From Gemmatimonadota bacterium (GTDB taxonomy: Bacteria; Gemmatimonadota; Gemmatimonadetes; Longimicrobiales; Gaopeijiaceae), in NCBI GenBank assembly GCA_030550695.1, contig JAUQOX010000049.1, forward strand, positions 1-14,174: DNA of 14,174 nt. Reading direction: 5' to 3'. Below the pieces are notes generated by a model. It did no database searches. It was not told the origin of the DNA and saw only the letters and a list, made by a program, of their open reading frames with translations. The position numbers and the translations under genes were made by a program. This document shows positions 11,750 to 14,174 of this stretch, piece after piece. Every line of letters begins with the position of its first letter. The stretch's first letter is position 1.

Positions 11750-14047
11750 ATGTTTCGAAACCTCAAGCTGGCCTACCGCATCGGCCTCGGATTCGGCGCG
11801 GTGGTGGTCTTGGCCGGCATCATCATCGTCTACGTCTCGACCCAATTGGGTTCCCTCAGGAGCACCGTGGACGTTCTTGTCCACGACCGCATGGTCAAGA
11901 CCCGTCAAGCCAACGAGATCATTGACCAGATCAACATCGTGGCCCGGGCGGTGCGGAACATGATCCTCCTGGACGATCCGGTGAAGAAGCGGGAGGAGGA
12001 CAGCCGCATCACCGAAGTCCGGGCCAGGGTCGCGACCCTTCTGGACAGCCTGTCCGAGACCATCACCTCGGTGGAAGGGAAGCGGAGGCTGGAGGCCGTG
12101 ATCCAAGCGCGGAAGGAATTCCTCCCCCTCAACGACCGGATCCGAGCCATGGCCCTGGAGGGCGCCGACCGGCAGGGGGCCACCGACTTCCTCCTGGGGG
12201 AATACCGGCAGGCCCAACAAGCTTACATGACCGCCGTGGAAAACCTCATCCACTACCAGACGGACCTGGCCACCTCCGACGGCGAGGCCGCAGCCGCGGC
12301 CGTCCAGAGAGCCCGGACGGTGTCCATCGTGTTGGGAGCGGGCCTGGTGCTGTTGAGCCTGCTGTTGGCCGGGGTCCTGGCCCGTTCCGTGGCCAAGCCC
12401 GTGGAGCGGTGCGTCCAGGTGGCCCGGGACCTGGCGGACGGCCAGGTGGACCTGGAGATCGAGGTGGATCGCAAGGACGAGGTGGGAGCCCTGCTGGCAG
12501 CCATGAAGGAGCTGGCCGCCCGCATGGCCGGGCTCATCGAGGACCTCACCCACATGGCCCGGGAACACGAGCTGGGCGACATCGACGCTCGGGTTCCGGT
12601 CCAGAACTACCGAGGGGCCTTCCGCACCATGGCCGAAGGGATCAACCGGATGGTGGAAGGACACCTGACCCTGACCCGGAAGGCCATGGCCTGCGTGGAG
12701 CAGTTCGGCCAAGGCGATTTCGAGGCCGAGCTGGAGCGGTTCCCCGGCAAGAAGGCCTTCATCAACGACATCGTGGAGCGGCTGCGGAACAACCTCCAGG
12801 CTCTGGCTCATGAGCTCCAGGCCCTCATTGCCGCGGCGCGGGAGGGGGACCTGGCCCGCCGGGCCGAGGCCTCGGCCTTCCGGGGCAACTGGAGGGACCT
12901 GGTCCAGGGCGTGAACCAACTCCTGGACGCCGTCATCGAGCCGGTGAACGAGGCGGCGGCGGTCTTGGAGCAGGTGGCCGCCAAGGACCTGACGGCCCGG
13001 GTTCACGGCAACTACAAGGGCGACCACGCCAAGATCAAAGAGGCGTTGAACCGGGCCCTGGAGAACCTGGAGCAGGGCTTCTCCACCGTGGCGGTCTCGT
13101 CCGATCAAGTGGCCGCGGCCGCCGAGCAGATCGGATCGGGGTCCCAATCCTTGGCCCAGGGCACGAGCGAGCAGGCCAGCACCCTGGAGGAGGTGTCCTC
13201 GAGCCTGGAAGAACTCCGCTCCATGGCCCGGCAGGTGGCCTCCAACGCCCAGGAAGCCCGGGGAATGAGCGAGCAGGCCAAAGGGGTCACCGACGAGGGG
13301 GTGGCGGCGATGAAGCGGATGGCCGAAGCCATGGCCCGCATTGCCGCCTCCAGCGCCGAGACGGCCAAGATCGTCAAGACCATCGACGAGATCGCCTTCC
13401 AGACCAACCTCTTGGCCTTGAACGCCGCTGTGGAGGCCGCCCGGGCGGGGGATGCGGGGAAGGGGTTTGCCGTGGTGGCCGAAGAGGTCCGCAACCTGGC
13501 CATGCGCTCGGCGGAGGCGGCCAAGACCACGGCCCAGCTCATCGAAGAGAGCACCAAGAACGCCGAAGGAGGGGTGAGGATCAACCAGGAGGTCATGGCC
13601 TCCCTCCAGGAGATCCAGAAGCAGGTCCTGCGGGTGAGCGAGGTCATGGACGACATCGCCACCGCCGCCGAGCAGCACAACCGGGGCGTGGAGCAGATCT
13701 CCACCGCCGTGGAGCAGATGAACCAGGTCACCCAGCAGACGGCGGCCAACGCCGAACAGGCCAGCTCCGCCGCCGAAGAGCTGACCAGCCAGGCCGAAGA
13801 GCTTCGGCGGATGGTGGCGGAGTACCGGATCAGCGGTTCGAAGGGAGAGGAGAAGGGGGTCGGCCGAGCCTCCAAGCGGGCAACCCTGACCCGGAAAGGG
13901 TTCCTCGCCCGCACAGCCGCAAAAACCGCCGGAGGCCGGATGCCGCAGTGGACCGGCCAAGCGGAAGACGAAGGGGGCAACGGCCTGGGCCGTCCCCTCT
14001 TCCCCCTGGACCAGCACGAGGACCGGGAGATCCTGACCGGGTTCTGA
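11750..14047 (+). CDS. Methyl-accepting chemotaxis protein with poly-HAMP array
   Basis: 765 residues. TM1 (about 12-31) and TM2 (about 191-211) flank an extracytoplasmic all-helical domain (32-190) of the four-helix-bundle type that senses small ligands directly or via binding proteins. After TM2 comes a HAMP domain (about 212-265), then several HAMP-like units (about 270-305, 316-349, 360-399, 406-440), each with a G-D/N-like turn and a trailing amphipathic helix. The signalling hairpin runs from about 450 to 690, with the highly conserved tip EIAFQTNLLALNAAVEAARA at 547-566 that binds CheA and CheW. Gln/Glu pairs in the flanking helices are probable methylation sites. The tail is basic and then acidic, ending FPLDQHEDREILTGF, without an NWETF-type CheR tether. 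The start has a modest AAGGGGG at 11739-11745, 4 bases upstream. It senses an unknown signal and feeds the flagellar chemotaxis pathway. Confidence 0.95.
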   Translation: MFRNLKLAYRIGLGFGAVVVLAGIIIVYVSTQLGSLRSTVDVLVHDRMVKTRQANEIIDQINIVARAVRNMILLDDPVKKREEDSRITEVRARVATLLDSLSETITSVEGKRRLEAVIQARKEFLPLNDRIRAMALEGADRQGATDFLLGEYRQAQQAYMTAVENLIHYQTDLATSDGEAAAAAVQRARTVSIVLGAGLVLLSLLLAGVLARSVAKPVERCVQVARDLADGQVDLEIEVDRKDEVGALLAAMKELAARMAGLIEDLTHMAREHELGDIDARVPVQNYRGAFRTMAEGINRMVEGHLTLTRKAMACVEQFGQGDFEAELERFPGKKAFINDIVERLRNNLQALAHELQALIAAAREGDLARRAEASAFRGNWRDLVQGVNQLLDAVIEPVNEAAAVLEQVAAKDLTARVHGNYKGDHAKIKEALNRALENLEQGFSTVAVSSDQVAAAAEQIGSGSQSLAQGTSEQASTLEEVSSSLEELRSMARQVASNAQEARGMSEQAKGVTDEGVAAMKRMAEAMARIAASSAETAKIVKTIDEIAFQTNLLALNAAVEAARAGDAGKGFAVVAEEVRNLAMRSAEAAKTTAQLIEESTKNAEGGVRINQEVMASLQEIQKQVLRVSEVMDDIATAAEQHNRGVEQISTAVEQMNQVTQQTAANAEQASSAAEELTSQAEELRRMVAEYRISGSKGEEKGVGRASKRATLTRKGFLARTAAKTAGGRMPQWTGQAEDEGGNGLGRPLFPLDQHEDREILTGF

Positions 14048-14174
14048 GGGGTTGGGGGGGGGCGGCCCCCCCCGCGCCGCCCCCCCCCCCCCGGGGGTGT
14101 GGGCCCCCCCCCCCCCCCCACCCACCCCGACGGGGCGCGCCCCCCGGGGGCCGACGGCCCGCCAGAAGGGGTGT
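14048..14174. other. Homopolymer-rich right edge, probable low-quality contig end
   Basis: After the chemoreceptor stop the sequence consists largely of G and C runs: 9 G at 14054-14062, 8 C at 14066-14073, 13 C at 14080-14092 and 16 C at 14104-14119. Nothing comparable occurs elsewhere in the window. No gene or credible signal is visible. The first G run and C run could pair as a hairpin downstream of the chemoreceptor gene, but the sequence is too suspicious to call a terminator. Confidence 0.6.

Noticed and set aside
11588..14125. Long minus-strand frame of 845 codons opposite the chemoreceptor
   Set aside because: Shadow of the chemoreceptor gene with low-complexity Gly/Leu/His content. 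It also runs through the suspect homopolymer edge.

Overview
The window is a GC-rich (roughly two-thirds G+C by eye) bacterial chromosome segment with seven complete or partial-to-complete protein genes plus one truncated gene at the left edge. The most telling lineage clue is the exported lipoprotein at 8302-9612. Its mature N-terminus (Cys-Ser-Asp-Ser-Ser-Thr-Gly-Pro-Gly) followed by a bacterial Ig-like domain is a style I associate with Gemmatimonadota. The calcium-loop M14 peptidase and the secreted S9 peptidase would fit that, but the phylum assignment is an inference, and an acidobacterial or other GC-rich lineage cannot be excluded. No rRNA, tRNA, CRISPR array, insertion sequence or phage gene was seen.

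Layout. Bases 1-248 hold the C-terminal part of a response-regulator receiver domain, overlapping by 4 bases a six-helix membrane histidine kinase (245-1834). Only 19 bases separate that kinase from the convergent end of a secreted S9-family prolyl-oligopeptidase-type peptidase (4025 to 1854, minus). Upstream of the peptidase on the same strand is an AAA_14/DUF4143 ATPase (5364 to 4069), whose 5' region carries two near-identical palindromes. Next on the minus strand is an unusually long transketolase-type thiamine-diphosphate enzyme (8141 to 5490). A 160-base divergent intergenic region separates it from the Ig-like/N-formylglutamate-amidohydrolase-like lipoprotein (8302-9612, plus). That gene converges on an M14 zinc carboxypeptidase lipoprotein (11533 to 9749, minus), with a strong hairpin between their stops. 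A 216-base divergent region then leads to a poly-HAMP chemoreceptor (11750-14047, plus). The last 127 bases are homopolymer-rich and look like a degraded contig edge. No gene-free stretch exceeds 300 bases.

How the genes fit together. The two-component pair is a sensor with a RegB-like GGxxNP motif, suggesting redox or quinone sensing, although its targets are outside the window. Three exported hydrolase-fold proteins (S9 peptidase, M14 carboxypeptidase, amidohydrolase-like lipoprotein) suggest a cell that handles extracellular peptides. A chemoreceptor with a sigma-28-like promoter indicates a motile cell. These functional links rest on proximity only. The most distinctive non-coding signal is the pair of palindromes at 5413-5453, centred 22 bp apart, which overlaps a plausible promoter of the ATPase gene.
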